Assembly: GCF_000368925.1 (NCBI RefSeq) | Contig: NZ_KB849756.1 | Span: forward strand, 1 to 64,000 | DNA from: Acinetobacter bereziniae LMG 1003 = CIP 70.12 | GTDB lineage: Bacteria > Pseudomonadota > Gammaproteobacteria > Pseudomonadales > Moraxellaceae | Direction of reading: 5' to 3' | Length of the DNA stretch: 64,000 bases | Shown here: positions 53,131 to 62,932 of the stretch, one piece after another | Layout of the letters: the number at the start of each line of letters is the position of its first letter | How positions within the stretch are numbered: position 1 is the first letter of the stretch | Program-made: the position numbers and the translations under genes | The notes under the pieces: model-generated | The model's database searches: none | Told to the model about the DNA's origin: nothing | The model's input: only the letters and a program-made list of their open reading frames with translations

Positions 53131-54483
53131 TTAGACTTGTACTGTTTTAACCGCTAATTTTGTGTTTTTCAAACGCAGATGAATCATTGAAATACTCACC
53201 ACAGCAATCATACATGGGATTGAAAGCGCGATGAAATTATAATGAATCGGTAAATTTAAGCTTAATAACCAACCACATAAGATGGGTCCTAAAATCGCCC
53301 CCAAACGCCCTACACCCAATGCCATTCCTAAGCCCGTTGCACGGATATTTGATGAATAAAATTGTGACATATAAGCCAATAATAATATTTGCCCACCAAT
53401 GGAAGCTGCACCAGCAACAGCAATACAAAAATAAAGAATAATCATTGGTAAGTGAAAACTGAGTAATATAAATGCAGCAGCCCCACTTAAAAATAGCGTA
53501 CATAATACTTTGACCAAATTGAATCGATCCGCTAAATAGCCTCCGCAGATTGCGCCAAGCATTCCGCCGATGTTTAAGGCGAGCAGAAAAACCAAACTGG
53601 TCGACAGATCATAGCCTGCTTCTAACATTAATTTCGGTAACCAGTTGCCTAAGGCATAGACCAAGACCAATGCCATAAATACACTCAACCAAAATAAAAG
53701 TGTAATCATTGCTCGATTGTCTGCAAATAAATCCTTGATTGGAGATTGAGAGGAAGATTGATTGTCTTGATCGAGACAAATTTTTGTCTGAGCTGTGTAA
53801 TTAATATCGCTATTAATTTGTTTAAGAATGTCTGCTGCTTTTTCAGTTTTGTTTCTGCGAACCAAATAATCAATTGACTCAGGTAATAACAGCCAAATGA
53901 TAGGTACCAATAACAGTGGTATACCCCCAAGAATAAACATAATTTTCCAACCAAATTGAGGGACCAACCACATTCCCAATAAAGCTGAACACATTCCACC
54001 AACTGCATAACCACTAAACATGAGCGATACTAAAGTTGAGCGTAATTTTTTTGGTGCATATTCGGTCATCAGTGCGATGATGTTTGGCATCACGCCACCC
54101 AAGCCCAAACCTGCCAAAAATCGAAAGATTCCAAAACTTTGCGGATCACTTGCATAGCCACAAAGTAAAGTAAAACCACTGAATAAACAAATGCATAAAA
54201 TGATTATTTTTTTACGGCTAAAGCCATAACGCTCTAATTTATCACTCAAACTTCCAAAAAGAATCGCTCCAAACATCATGCCAAATAAGGCAACACTACC
54301 TAAAAATCCTGCTGTGATACTGTCAATTTTCCATTCTGCCATCAGCTTAGGCAGTGCCACCCCATAAATCACTAAATCATAACCATCAAAAATGATGATC
54401 AATGCGCTGAGTAAAATCACTCGCCAATGAATCGCCTTCAATTTGGCATGATCAATGACTTCATTTGCATTTATCGTTTGCAT
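53131..54483 (-). CDS. AAHS-family MFS aromatic acid symporter, 450 aa
   Basis: Twelve helices are present, with LIIFDGYDLVIYGVALPKLM in helix 1 (the aromatic acid symporter signature, GYD instead of the GAD of the two dicarboxylate-cluster transporters) and FGSLSDKLERYG in loop 2-3. It lies 46 bp after the hydroxylase gene in the same direction. It likely imports salicylate or a related hydroxybenzoate. Confidence 0.92.
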   Translation of the reverse strand: MQTINANEVIDHAKLKAIHWRVILLSALIIIFDGYDLVIYGVALPKLMAEWKIDSITAGFLGSVALFGMMFGAILFGSLSDKLERYGFSRKKIIILCICLFSGFTLLCGYASDPQSFGIFRFLAGLGLGGVMPNIIALMTEYAPKKLRSTLVSLMFSGYAVGGMCSALLGMWLVPQFGWKIMFILGGIPLLLVPIIWLLLPESIDYLVRRNKTEKAADILKQINSDINYTAQTKICLDQDNQSSSQSPIKDLFADNRAMITLLFWLSVFMALVLVYALGNWLPKLMLEAGYDLSTSLVFLLALNIGGMLGAICGGYLADRFNLVKVLCTLFLSGAAAFILLSFHLPMIILYFCIAVAGAASIGGQILLLAYMSQFYSSNIRATGLGMALGVGRLGAILGPILCGWLLSLNLPIHYNFIALSIPCMIAVVSISMIHLRLKNTKLAVKTVQV

Positions 54484-54529
54484 AATAGACCTCCCTGGTC
54501 AGATTATTCTGTTTTATCTCTTTTTTTAT

Positions 54530-55816
54530 TTAGCTATATATTTCACTTTGCTGTAATTGATTGGTCAATGCAGCTTGGGCTTGCTGAATATCTTGCTCAA
54601 GAGAATGCTGCCATAACCAATCAAAACGATGTGTTAAATGCTGTCCGATAGATTCAAAATCTGAATATTTCGATGAACAAAGCTCGTATATTTCACCTGA
54701 CTCACGTGACGTGTTTTGAACTTTGACTGCTCGTTCTAAGCGTATTTGCTGATATATTTCAGAAACAAACTGAATAGATTCACATGTTAGTTCAGGGTTT
54801 TCTAATAATTTTGCAAGGATTAAAGCATCTTCCAAACCTTGCCCAGCTCCTGCACCTTGATGTGGTAACATTGCATGTGCAGCATCACCTATCAAAATCA
54901 CATTATTGGTATTGTTTTTATAAGTCTCTAAAGGCTGAATTTCATGTAAAGCCCAGATTGTTGGCGAGTCAATCAGTTCCAATAAGGCTTTACAGCTCTC
55001 ACTCCAGTCTGAAAAATCAGCCAACATTTGCTGTTTTGAAACAGCCATTGTCCAAGGTATATTTTCAGCCAATACCGTTTGTGTACGATCTGACTTAAAT
55101 GCCACAATATTGATTTCCTCCCCCTGTCGAATTGGGAAGGTCAAAATGTGTTTATCTTTACCTAAAAACATTTGCGGAACATCTGCGATTTCCACATCGC
55201 GCCCTAATTTTTCAATCGCTTGTTTATAGTCTTGATACTTAATGATCCCCCGATATGCCCAAGTTCCAGAAAATTGAGGTTCACTGCGCGGCAATTGATG
55301 TGAATCCAGCACATGATTTCGGACAACGGAACGAATACCATCACAACCAATTACATAATCAAAGGTTGCCTCTTGACCATCAATGAAGCACACCGTCACT
55401 TGATCTTCATCTGCTTCAATATTTTGTACACGTTTGTTGAAGTGTACATTTGATAACGGAACTAAAGGAATTAAGCTATCGAGAAAATCTGCACGATGTA
55501 CTGAAGACTGTCCAACAGATGGAGCAAGAGATGCTGATAGATATTCGTCGGTATAGCCATTCCGCCATTGGAACCAAATATCGGTATAGGGCGCTTTGAC
55601 CTGATCTGCAATAGATTGATATTCTTGGCTTAAACCTAACAATTGGATTGCTTTTACCGCATTTGCACCAAAAGAGATTCCTGCACCAATTTCTGAAAAT
55701 TCAGCAGCAGACTCAAATAAATGTACATCTAAGTTTGTATTTTTAACCAATTGGGTCATGAGTGCTAGTCCAGCAATACCTCCACCAATGACTGCAACTC
55801 TAATTTTTTTGTCCAT
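54530..55816 (-). CDS. salA: FAD-dependent salicylate 1-monooxygenase-like enzyme, 428 aa
   Basis: It is a flavoprotein aromatic hydroxylase with an N-terminal GGGIAGLALMTQL loop (about 11-23), a middle DYVIGCDGIRSVVR (DG motif) and GDAAHAMLPHQGAGAGQGLE (GD motif) binding FAD ribityl. Length and motifs match salicylate hydroxylases, which turn salicylate into catechol and CO2. 3-hydroxybenzoate 6-hydroxylases are the closest alternative. It heads a hydroxylase-transporter-LysR unit, as in the Acinetobacter sal genes. No catechol genes follow, so ring cleavage must be encoded elsewhere. Confidence 0.88.
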   Translation of the reverse strand: MDKKIRVAVIGGGIAGLALMTQLVKNTNLDVHLFESAAEFSEIGAGISFGANAVKAIQLLGLSQEYQSIADQVKAPYTDIWFQWRNGYTDEYLSASLAPSVGQSSVHRADFLDSLIPLVPLSNVHFNKRVQNIEADEDQVTVCFIDGQEATFDYVIGCDGIRSVVRNHVLDSHQLPRSEPQFSGTWAYRGIIKYQDYKQAIEKLGRDVEIADVPQMFLGKDKHILTFPIRQGEEINIVAFKSDRTQTVLAENIPWTMAVSKQQMLADFSDWSESCKALLELIDSPTIWALHEIQPLETYKNNTNNVILIGDAAHAMLPHQGAGAGQGLEDALILAKLLENPELTCESIQFVSEIYQQIRLERAVKVQNTSRESGEIYELCSSKYSDFESIGQHLTHRFDWLWQHSLEQDIQQAQAALTNQLQQSEIYS

Positions 55817-56090
55817 TTTAGCATTCCTTACTAAATTACTTAGAATTCTATAATTGGTTATTTTTTAAGATAAATCCAATTTATATTTTTTGGTTTATAC
55901 TATCTATTTTTTTGATATTTAGTTCACGCTCTGCTTTTAAATCTGCTTTTGTTTTTTATTAATTGTTAATAAAATCAATCACCTAATAAATTTCATTGGA
56001 TCATGATATAAGGCTAATAATTTTGAAAAATTGCCGAATAACTTAATTTATGCGCTTAACGTAAAGCAATGAGATTTTGTATTTCTGACA

Positions 56091-56115
56091 TGTATCACTC
56101 ATTTTGAGTGATACA
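56091..56115 (-). terminator. Stem-loop after the second TonB receptor gene
   Basis: TGTATCACTC (56091-56100) pairs perfectly with GAGTGATACA (56106-56115), 52 bp beyond the receptor stop. It has no U run. The 350-bp gap 55817-56166 contains no other feature I can support. Confidence 0.5.
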
Positions 56116-56166
56116 GGTCAATCTGATGATCAGTTTAAATAAATACAAATTAGCAAAAGACCCATA

Positions 56167-58359
56167 CTAGAAACTTACAGTCCAAGCAAGTTGCGCTGTC
56201 CGTGGTGCGCCAAGAAATAAATAATCATCGCCTAAGAAATTTCCGGCATCTCTCCAATACTGTTTATTGAAAAGATTGTCGATATTGAATCGAAGTGTAT
56301 TGTCATAGCCATAAGCTCTGAAATTATAAGCTGTGCCTAGATTAAATACGGTATAACTCGGCACTTTGACTGTACCCATTTTATTGGCATATTTACTGCT
56401 GCTGTATTGCATACCTGCCAATAAGCGTAACCCCTCTATTTGTGCCACTTGATAAGAGAGATAGTTTGCAAAACGAATTGATGGCACATTTTGTGTCTGA
56501 TGCCCTTGATATTCAGTAACTTGGATGTCCTTTAAACGTGAACGTGTCAGTGCCAAAGTCGAGACCAAATCCAGATTTTGACTTAAACGCCCTTGCACAC
56601 CTAACTCTAATCCAAGGTTATGCTGTTGACCTTCAGCAATAAAATCTCGTTCAGTATTGGTATATTGATTGTCCTGTTTTAAATCAAACACTGCTGCCGT
56701 AAACAGCAAATCTTGCCACTGTTGTTTAACACCTAACTCATACTGAGTTGTATGTACAGGAGCTAAAGTTAGACTTGGATTGTTGGCAAACCACGGAGCT
56801 TGTCCACCATCACTTAAGCCTTTGGCATAAGAAGCATAAATGTTGGTATGTTCCCAAGGTTGATACATCAGCGCAAATTGGGGTAAGAAACGATTAAAAT
56901 TGGTGTCTCGAATCTTATTTGACTCGACATTGTAGGCTCCCTCATTGAGATGAATCAGTTTGCCACCCAAAGAGACTGACCATTCTGGATTAAAAGCAAT
57001 TAAATCAATGATATTCAATGCTGTTTGTTGACTATCTAATGATTTATAGTGTTTACCCAAATGCTTATCTGTGGGGATATAGCTTTGCGGGTCCTCACCT
57101 ATATTTCCTGTAGACTCAGCCCCTTCAACTACAGGTAAATTAATTGCATCATATTGTGTATGACGTTTAGCAGTTTGAGATAATTCTAAACTTAACTGAT
57201 GCTGCAAAAAACCAGTGCTGAATGCCCCATTCAATCCGATTTTAAATTGGTTGGTTAAGTAGCTATCATCTGGACTGCGAAAATCATAAATATCGTAGTT
57301 GCCATTTTGATCAAAGCTATTCCCTAAGCCCGTCGTTTGACAAATACTGCTATAACATCCCCAAGGAAATGCAGCATAATCATCTATCACCACACGACTT
57401 TGTGATGCTGTAAAATTTGCTTTCCAATGATCATTGAACTGAAATAAATATTTTAAACTGGCATTTAAACTGTCGTTGGTTACGGGTTTACTCCAGCTTT
57501 GATAAGCAAGTAAACGATCCCATTTCACATTTTGGGGAAGTGTCGTTCCATCCAATAACTGATATCCTGCCACTGAACGTTGACGTTGTCGCTGTGATTC
57601 TAGATCAAATTCTAACTTTGAACGTTCAGAAATATTCCAATCCAGCGCCATAGAACCAAACAAGCGCTTACCATCGGCATGTTCAACGTAGGAATGAATG
57701 TCTTCTGTTGCAAGATTGATGCGATAACCAAACTGTTGGGTGTCTCCAAACAATCCACCTAAATCCGTTGCCACGCGAAAACCACCATAACGGTCGGTTT
57801 CTAATGTCATTGAACGAATATCTTCAGGTCGTTTGGTGACATAATTGATCACACCACCCGGTGTTGACATTCCACTTTGAATGGCACTGATGCCCTTTAA
57901 AATCTCGACCTGAACTTTATTCTCAAGCGCAATATTTTGTTCGCCACGGATTAAGTTGCCATTCAGTAAATAGCTTGATCCAAGATTTAACCCAAAACCA
58001 CGCATCATAAAATTAGAATAATAACCAATAGGTGCATAGCCATCGCCAATAGCTGCATCGTTCTTAACCACATCAGAAAGTGTTTTAGCATGCTGATCTG
58101 CTAAACGATCAGCAGTGATGGTATGGATTGAAGCCGGAATTTCAGCAATATTAGACTGACTAAAACCTGATAAATTGATCTTGGGTTGATAATAAACCGT
58201 TTGTGCTGCTTCGGTTTGGACGTTAACTTTAATGGTTTTAAGCTGTTGTGTATTTTTTTCCGCTTCTGCATGTAGCAGTACTGGACTCAATGCCAAACAT
58301 GAAAATGAACCAACTGCCAGTAACGCTTTTTGTAAACGAGAAAATGGATACCTTTTCAC
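56167..58359 (-). CDS. TonB-dependent siderophore receptor 2, 730 aa
   Basis: The start is GTG (MKRYPFSRLQKALLAVGSFS) with AGG about 8 nt upstream. Signal peptide to about residue 32, then a plug domain (SNIAEIPASIHTITADRLAD, MMRGFGLNLGSSYLLNGNLI, VQVEILKGISAIQSGMSTPG) and a barrel ending in TAQLAWTVSF. The plug resembles siderophore receptors. No Fur box is evident close upstream; the leader continues into the MITE-like region. Substrate unknown. Confidence 0.92.
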   Translation of the reverse strand: MKRYPFSRLQKALLAVGSFSCLALSPVLLHAEAEKNTQQLKTIKVNVQTEAAQTVYYQPKINLSGFSQSNIAEIPASIHTITADRLADQHAKTLSDVVKNDAAIGDGYAPIGYYSNFMMRGFGLNLGSSYLLNGNLIRGEQNIALENKVQVEILKGISAIQSGMSTPGGVINYVTKRPEDIRSMTLETDRYGGFRVATDLGGLFGDTQQFGYRINLATEDIHSYVEHADGKRLFGSMALDWNISERSKLEFDLESQRQRQRSVAGYQLLDGTTLPQNVKWDRLLAYQSWSKPVTNDSLNASLKYLFQFNDHWKANFTASQSRVVIDDYAAFPWGCYSSICQTTGLGNSFDQNGNYDIYDFRSPDDSYLTNQFKIGLNGAFSTGFLQHQLSLELSQTAKRHTQYDAINLPVVEGAESTGNIGEDPQSYIPTDKHLGKHYKSLDSQQTALNIIDLIAFNPEWSVSLGGKLIHLNEGAYNVESNKIRDTNFNRFLPQFALMYQPWEHTNIYASYAKGLSDGGQAPWFANNPSLTLAPVHTTQYELGVKQQWQDLLFTAAVFDLKQDNQYTNTERDFIAEGQQHNLGLELGVQGRLSQNLDLVSTLALTRSRLKDIQVTEYQGHQTQNVPSIRFANYLSYQVAQIEGLRLLAGMQYSSSKYANKMGTVKVPSYTVFNLGTAYNFRAYGYDNTLRFNIDNLFNKQYWRDAGNFLGDDYLFLGAPRTAQLAWTVSF

Positions 58360-58721
58360 TGTAATTGCCTAACCCCAAGATAATTCATGCGCTAAATTTT
58401 AGCGCATGAGTATTCACAATTTTTTCTCATTGAACAAGCATTTCTATGCCATATTTAAGAATAATTCATGTTTTTATTGTGCATGAAATCCATAATTTAT
58501 TTATGTATATTACGATAAGCCATCTTTCTGTTTGCGTTATTTTTCAGCCGTTTTTTATTAAGTACTTTAGACCTTTTACGAAAGTCATTTTAGAAATTAG
58601 GGACATGTCACTGCGCGACTAGACGCTTGAAGTCAATATCATTGAATTTTATTATTTTTTATATTTCATAAAACTATTAGAGCTCTTGCATTAGTCAAAA
58701 TTTGAGCAGCTGTGATCTTTG

Positions 58722-59060
58722 TTATATAGTCAATCTGTTGAAAAATTCATACAGTAGAATATCATTTCTCTTGATCAATAAAATTAAAGCGATCAATATA
58801 TTGTTTGATGATATAAGCCTTGCACTGCCACGCTTTAGCTCTAAAGTTTAAATTGTTTTGTGTAGGCGATACTCTACTTTTCAGAGATGAAAAGTAACAA
58901 AAATCTTCCGTTGAGCGAGGGGGTACATCCTAATACCCCCGCTCAACATGGCGACATCCATGTCGCCTCGTGATAGCAAGACTGTTTATGATTCAAAAGT
59001 ACAAAATAAATGAATCATCCAAATCACTTGTATGAATAATCAGGCGGTTTGACTATATAA
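58722..59060. mobile_element. MITE-like element, 339 bp
   Basis: It is bounded by perfect inverted ends TTATATAGTCAA (58722-58733) and TTGACTATATAA (59049-59060). A second matching block ATTCATACA lies after 11 unmatched bases inside each end, giving imperfect terminal repeats of about 32 bp. Inside are a GTTGAGC...GGGGGTA/TACCCCC...GCTCAAC hairpin (58910-58947) and GGCGACAT/ATGTCGCC (58950-58968). There is no coding gene. It explains much of the 850-bp gap 58360-59209; the rest is AT-rich. Confidence 0.65.
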
Positions 59061-59806
59061 GGTATTGCATATAGCTAAATGCCCAAAAACCTACTTTCAC
59101 AAGAGGTCTATTATAAAATAGTTTATACTTTCGCAAGAAATATAGTGTTTTTAATTTGATTTTAATTTATGTTAAACAGCAATTAAATTTATATTTTTAG
59201 AGTAAATTAATGATAAACTATATCCGAACGTTTTATATTGAGTCTAAAATTAAAAAAACAGTAGATTTGGAGCTAAACAAATACAATTACTTTAATTTAA
59301 TAAAAAAATTTAAAAATGAAAATTTTATTAGCGCAAAAGAATTACTAAGATTAGATATTCTATTGGATTCATATACATATTCAGTAAAATTAAGACCCCT
59401 AGATGGCAATCTTACAAACAGTAGAACAGAACTAGAAAAATATCTGAAACTTCTTATAAAAAAAGATCTTGAAAGAAAATATATTAATTTAAGAGATGTC
59501 GGCTTTTTATCATGCTCACGAGATGAAGGTCTTTTTTCAGATTATACTAATATTTCTAGTTGGTGGCTTGCAACATTGTTTAAAGGAAAGAAAAGCTTAT
59601 CAGATGAAAAACGAGAAAAATATCTAAAATTTAATCAAGAACAGATATCAGAAACTATTATAGACAAGGAAAACCCATCACCTGATAGTTTTACAGATAA
59701 TCATCAGGATTTTTATAAATTTCAATGGCATAATAAGATTATGGCTAATAATAGTGGTGGCTCTCACCGTTTAGGACGCGTTATATAGCTAGTTAAATAA
59801 ACTATG

Positions 59807-60370
59807 CTACATTTGATTAAACCCAATATCTAAAGCCTCAAGAATAGTTTTCTGTTGTTGGCTAACAATATGTCTGACTTTTCTTTTTAGTATAGACCAA
59901 GCTTTTTCAATTGGATTGAGGTCTGGACTATAAGCAGGCAAATACATCAGCCTAGCATTGTACTGGCGAGCCAATTCCTCAATTTTTCGACCTTTGTGAA
60001 TAGAAGCATTATCTAAAATTAGTAAATATTTTTGAGGCTGACCATTTTTATCTCTTGTTAGATCTTCAAGTAAATATTCAAGCCAGCCAGTAAAAGTATT
60101 GCGATCACATGAGCCCTTAAAAATTAGGGGAGCAATGAATTTAAACGTTGCACTTGATCGAACAGCACTGATTATATTTAGTCTACTTCCATGCCCACCT
60201 GTTCTTAATGCACGACAACGTTTTCCTTTCTCAGACCAACCATATTCAGCAACCTCATTGGTATTTATACCTGATTCATCAATGTATAAAATATACTCTT
60301 CACCATATTGCTGTTTCCATTGTGGTAGGAACCATTGGAATACTGCTCGTCCTATTTTGCAGGCTTGTCT
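59807..60370 (-). CDS. IS630 transposase, second frame (DDE catalytic part)
   Basis: Translation gives RQACKIGRAVFQWFLPQWKQ, then YIDESGINTNEVAEYGWSEK, LILDNASIHKG and SPDLNPIEKAWSILKRKVRH. The D, D and E of the catalytic triad are in YIDESG, LILDNAS and NPIEKAW. It has no start of its own. It is read by a -1 shift from the first frame, probably at the run of seven A before GAG (60384-60390 on the plus strand). Confidence 0.88.
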   Translation of the reverse strand, partial: RQACKIGRAVFQWFLPQWKQQYGEEYILYIDESGINTNEVAEYGWSEKGKRCRALRTGGHGSRLNIISAVRSSATFKFIAPLIFKGSCDRNTFTGWLEYLLEDLTRDKNGQPQKYLLILDNASIHKGRKIEELARQYNARLMYLPAYSPDLNPIEKAWSILKRKVRHIVSQQQKTILEALDIGFNQM

Positions 60371-60729
60371 GTAGAGAAAACTCTTTTTTTATAACTCCAC
60401 CCCAGCTTTTTTAAAGCAAATAAGATATTGGCATAGCTGACGGAATAACCAAATCTTTGCTCAAATAATGGCACCAGATCTTTAGCCTGTGAAAATGATG
60501 TTGTTTCAACAAAGATTTTGAAAGCCTTTAGGTCTTTAATTTTATAGGGTCGACCTGCTTTTTCGGGATGTGGTCTATTCGCATTTCCTTGGAGATGTTC
60601 GAGCTGAATCCAGAGATCTAAAGTCGTTCTTGCAATCTTAAAAACAGTACATGTTTTAGACTTATTCTGGCATTCTTTGTAGTAGTCTAGAGCTTTGTAT
60701 CGAAGATCATTGGAGTATGGCTTAGGCAT
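60352..60729 (-). CDS. IS630 transposase, first frame (DNA-binding part), 125 aa
   Basis: It starts MPKPYSNDLRYKALDYYKEC and has a helix-turn-helix (CTVFKIARTTLDLWIQLEHL) followed by a second, winged part (AGRPYKIKDL, FGYSVSYANILFALKKLGWS). This is the N-terminal, repeat-binding half of IS630 transposases. It ends TDKPAK-stop and overlaps the catalytic frame by about 20 bp. The A7 run in WSYKKR is a likely slip site. Confidence 0.88.
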   Translation of the reverse strand: MPKPYSNDLRYKALDYYKECQNKSKTCTVFKIARTTLDLWIQLEHLQGNANRPHPEKAGRPYKIKDLKAFKIFVETTSFSQAKDLVPLFEQRFGYSVSYANILFALKKLGWSYKKRVFSTDKPAK

Positions 60730-61155
60730 AACAGCAGTCAGTAAGGTTTTTTTTATAGTGTAGCAAACTTTATATATTTAGCTATAACGCTATGTAATGA
60801 GTTTGATCATAATGAATTTTATGAAACTAATCTTCATAGCTTTTATATAGATAATTTAATTTTAGATACATTATTTGAAAAATATTGCCTTTTTATAGTT
60901 TTTAAAGATGAATCAATTATTCATTTTATAAACTTTATTTACTCAAAAAAAATTTAAGCATATACGCTTGATTTAGAAAATTTTCAAATTCTAATAATTA
61001 AAAAGGATAATACTTCTTCAAGCATATGTTCGATTTTAAATAATCAGCAGAATATTAAAGAATTTCTGGAGGAATTTATGATCTGAATAGTCATTAAAAA
61101 AAGCGAGATATACCTAATTTTTTATTTAAGCTGATTGATGCAAAAGTTTGTGTAA

Positions 61156-61959
61156 TCACTTCATTATGGATTTTCGAATTTCTCGTGGTGTCATTCCAAA
61201 TAAAACTTTGAATTGTTCTGTAAATCTTGATTGGGATTGATAACCACATTGATTAGCAATGTGACCAATATTCAATTGAGTCGTTTGCAACAAATGTAAT
61301 CCATAGCTTAAACGTGTTCTACTCCGAATATCTTGAATATTCTCACCTTCATTTTTTAATTTACGTCTCAAGGTCGAACTACTCATAAAAAGATCTGCTG
61401 CAATTAACTCAGCAGTCCAATCCAAAGTTAGATTATTTGCGATCATGCGATGTATTTTTTCACTGAACCGATGGATTTGATTGATATTGGAAACATCGCG
61501 ATATCCAAGATAATAAAGAATGCTCAACAGTTCTTTTTTTCTATATTTCAGCACTCCTACTGAGGACATTATTGCGAGTTGCATATATTGTAAAAGTGCA
61601 GTTTTAAGGATTGTATTAATATCCCCCTGTAGATATTCAACAGGCTGCTGAGGGTTCATTGGCAAGTCAGTAAAATCCTCTTGCTCAAAATCGATCAGCA
61701 CAGCAAAATATTCCTCTTGATGGGGTATATTTCTCATATCTATACGTGAGCTATTCGATAAAAATACAAAAGTTCCTGATTGGCATGTGACCAATTCCGA
61801 TTTACCTAATTGTTTCTCACCATTTAAAATAAAGATAAGCAATGGCTTTATAATTGGTACGTTACTAATCATTTGTTCTTTATGGGAACAATAAATTGAA
61901 AAGGGTAAATATTGCTGTTGATTGATCGCTGTTTTAGCTATAGCAATGAGGTCATTCAT
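61156..61959 (-). CDS. AraC-family regulator, 267 aa
   Basis: The C-terminal double HTH is clear: LTLDWTAELIAADLFMSSST and GHIANQCGYQSQSRFTEQFK followed by FGMTPREIRK. The N-terminal half is a variable sensing region without recognised motif. AraC proteins of this type activate nearby genes. The closest candidates are the PEBP gene 74 bp upstream on the same strand. Ligand unknown. Confidence 0.9.
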   Translation of the reverse strand: MNDLIAIAKTAINQQQYLPFSIYCSHKEQMISNVPIIKPLLIFILNGEKQLGKSELVTCQSGTFVFLSNSSRIDMRNIPHQEEYFAVLIDFEQEDFTDLPMNPQQPVEYLQGDINTILKTALLQYMQLAIMSSVGVLKYRKKELLSILYYLGYRDVSNINQIHRFSEKIHRMIANNLTLDWTAELIAADLFMSSSTLRRKLKNEGENIQDIRSRTRLSYGLHLLQTTQLNIGHIANQCGYQSQSRFTEQFKVLFGMTPREIRKSIMK

Positions 61960-62032
61960 GATTGAATATTTGGAATGTAATCATGATTTTAATTACATTC
62001 CACTCCTTTCAAATTAGATTATTTAATAGCCC

Positions 62033-62575
62033 CTATCTTTGATAAAGAGCTTCGATTGTACTTGATGCAAGACTATGCGCTTTAACCATGTAGCCTGTTA
62101 ATGCACCTGATGCACCTTTGGGTAGATCTAGCTTCTCAGAAAGTGCGTAGACCGTAAATTGATAACGATGAATCCCATGACCTTTTGGTGGACAAGCTCC
62201 GCCAAATCCAGTTTGTCCAAAATCATTTGTTAAATTTATGACTCCTTTAGATTCTAATTTTCCATGACCTGATGGAATCGAAGTGACTTCGGTGGGTATA
62301 TTGACTACTTGCCAATGCCACCATCCACTGCCTGAGGGAGCATCTGGATCATAAACCATAATCGCATAAGCTTTGGTTGCTTTTGGCGCCCCACTCCAAG
62401 ACAGCTGTGGAGATTTGTTTTCACCTGAACACCCAAAGCCTTGGTATTCATGTTTCTTTTTCATGATTTCTCCCTGCGTGATGTCTGTACTTTTGAGCTT
62501 GAACTCATCCGCATAGGTAAAGCCTGAAAAAATACTGAGCAACGGAAATATAAATTTCACAATGTTTTTATTCAT
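62033..62575 (-). CDS. YbhB/YbcL-type PEBP family protein, exported, 180 aa
   Basis: The ATG at 62575 has AGGA 8 nt upstream and opens a signal peptide (MNKNIVKFIFPLLSIFSGFT). The PEBP/Raf-kinase-inhibitor-like fold is shown by CSGENKSPQLSWSGAPKATK, MVYDPDAPSGSGWWHWQVVN and GGACPPKGHGIHRYQFTVYA. Bacterial members are periplasmic or cytoplasmic ligand binders of unclear role. It lies before the AraC gene and may share its transcript. Confidence 0.9.
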   Translation of the reverse strand: MNKNIVKFIFPLLSIFSGFTYADEFKLKSTDITQGEIMKKKHEYQGFGCSGENKSPQLSWSGAPKATKAYAIMVYDPDAPSGSGWWHWQVVNIPTEVTSIPSGHGKLESKGVINLTNDFGQTGFGGACPPKGHGIHRYQFTVYALSEKLDLPKGASGALTGYMVKAHSLASSTIEALYQR

Positions 62576-62932
62576 TAAGTTTATCCTGTCTAAATACAGC
62601 ATCTTAATGTTTTTAATAAAATTTAATTCTCTCTAAGTTGCCATTTTTTCGCCTAAATCAATCATTCTTAATTATATTGGAAAATATATTGAAAAATATG
62701 TCGATAAATAGCTGATATGAAATTGATTACAATCAAAAATGTACTCATCGATGATGCTCTAAATGACTGCTAATCTAGCAATAGTATAAAACCCATCTTT
62801 ATACTGATACCATGATGGATTTCAAATATTAATTTAAAACTTCATTTTTAAATGATTTATTGTAATACAAGATATTGATTTAAATTTTGTAGGGCAAAAT
62901 TAAAATTGGTGAAGGATAAGTTGCCGCAACTA

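Larger units (their letters stand above)
59786..60784 (-). mobile_element. IS630-family insertion sequence, 999 bp
   Basis: Its terminal inverted repeats start TAGCTA and share TAAA and TGCTACA blocks (left TAGCTAGTTAAATAAACT..., right complement TAGCTAAATATATAAAGT...). It is flanked by TA target duplications (59784-59785, 60785-60786). The restored target GCGTTATAACGC is a perfect 12-bp palindrome. The element encodes a two-frame transposase with an intact DDE triad, so it may be active. Confidence 0.88.
59210..61086 (+). pseudogene. Orphan gene split by an IS630 insertion
   Basis: The left part (59210-59785) encodes MINYIRTFYIESKIKKTVDL and about 190 residues of a Lys-rich, helical, soluble protein; its present stop lies in the IS end. 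Skipping the element (59786-60784) and one TA copy, the same frame continues at 60787 (TLCNEFDHNEFYETNLHSFY) to a TAA at 60955. After that single stop it stays open to TGA at 61084-61086. The original protein was thus about 250 or 290 aa. Base composition is more AT-rich than neighbouring genes, a sign of acquired DNA. I do not recognise the family. Confidence 0.75.

Noticed and set aside
58910..58968. Possible small protein or CRISPR-like repeat in the gap at 58.9 kb
   Set aside because: The repeats are two different hairpins within the MITE-like element; no regular repeat-spacer pattern is present.
60099..60414. Two plus-strand ORFs of 91 and 68 aa
   Set aside because: Antisense of the IS630 DDE domain, which has a clear catalytic triad on the minus strand.
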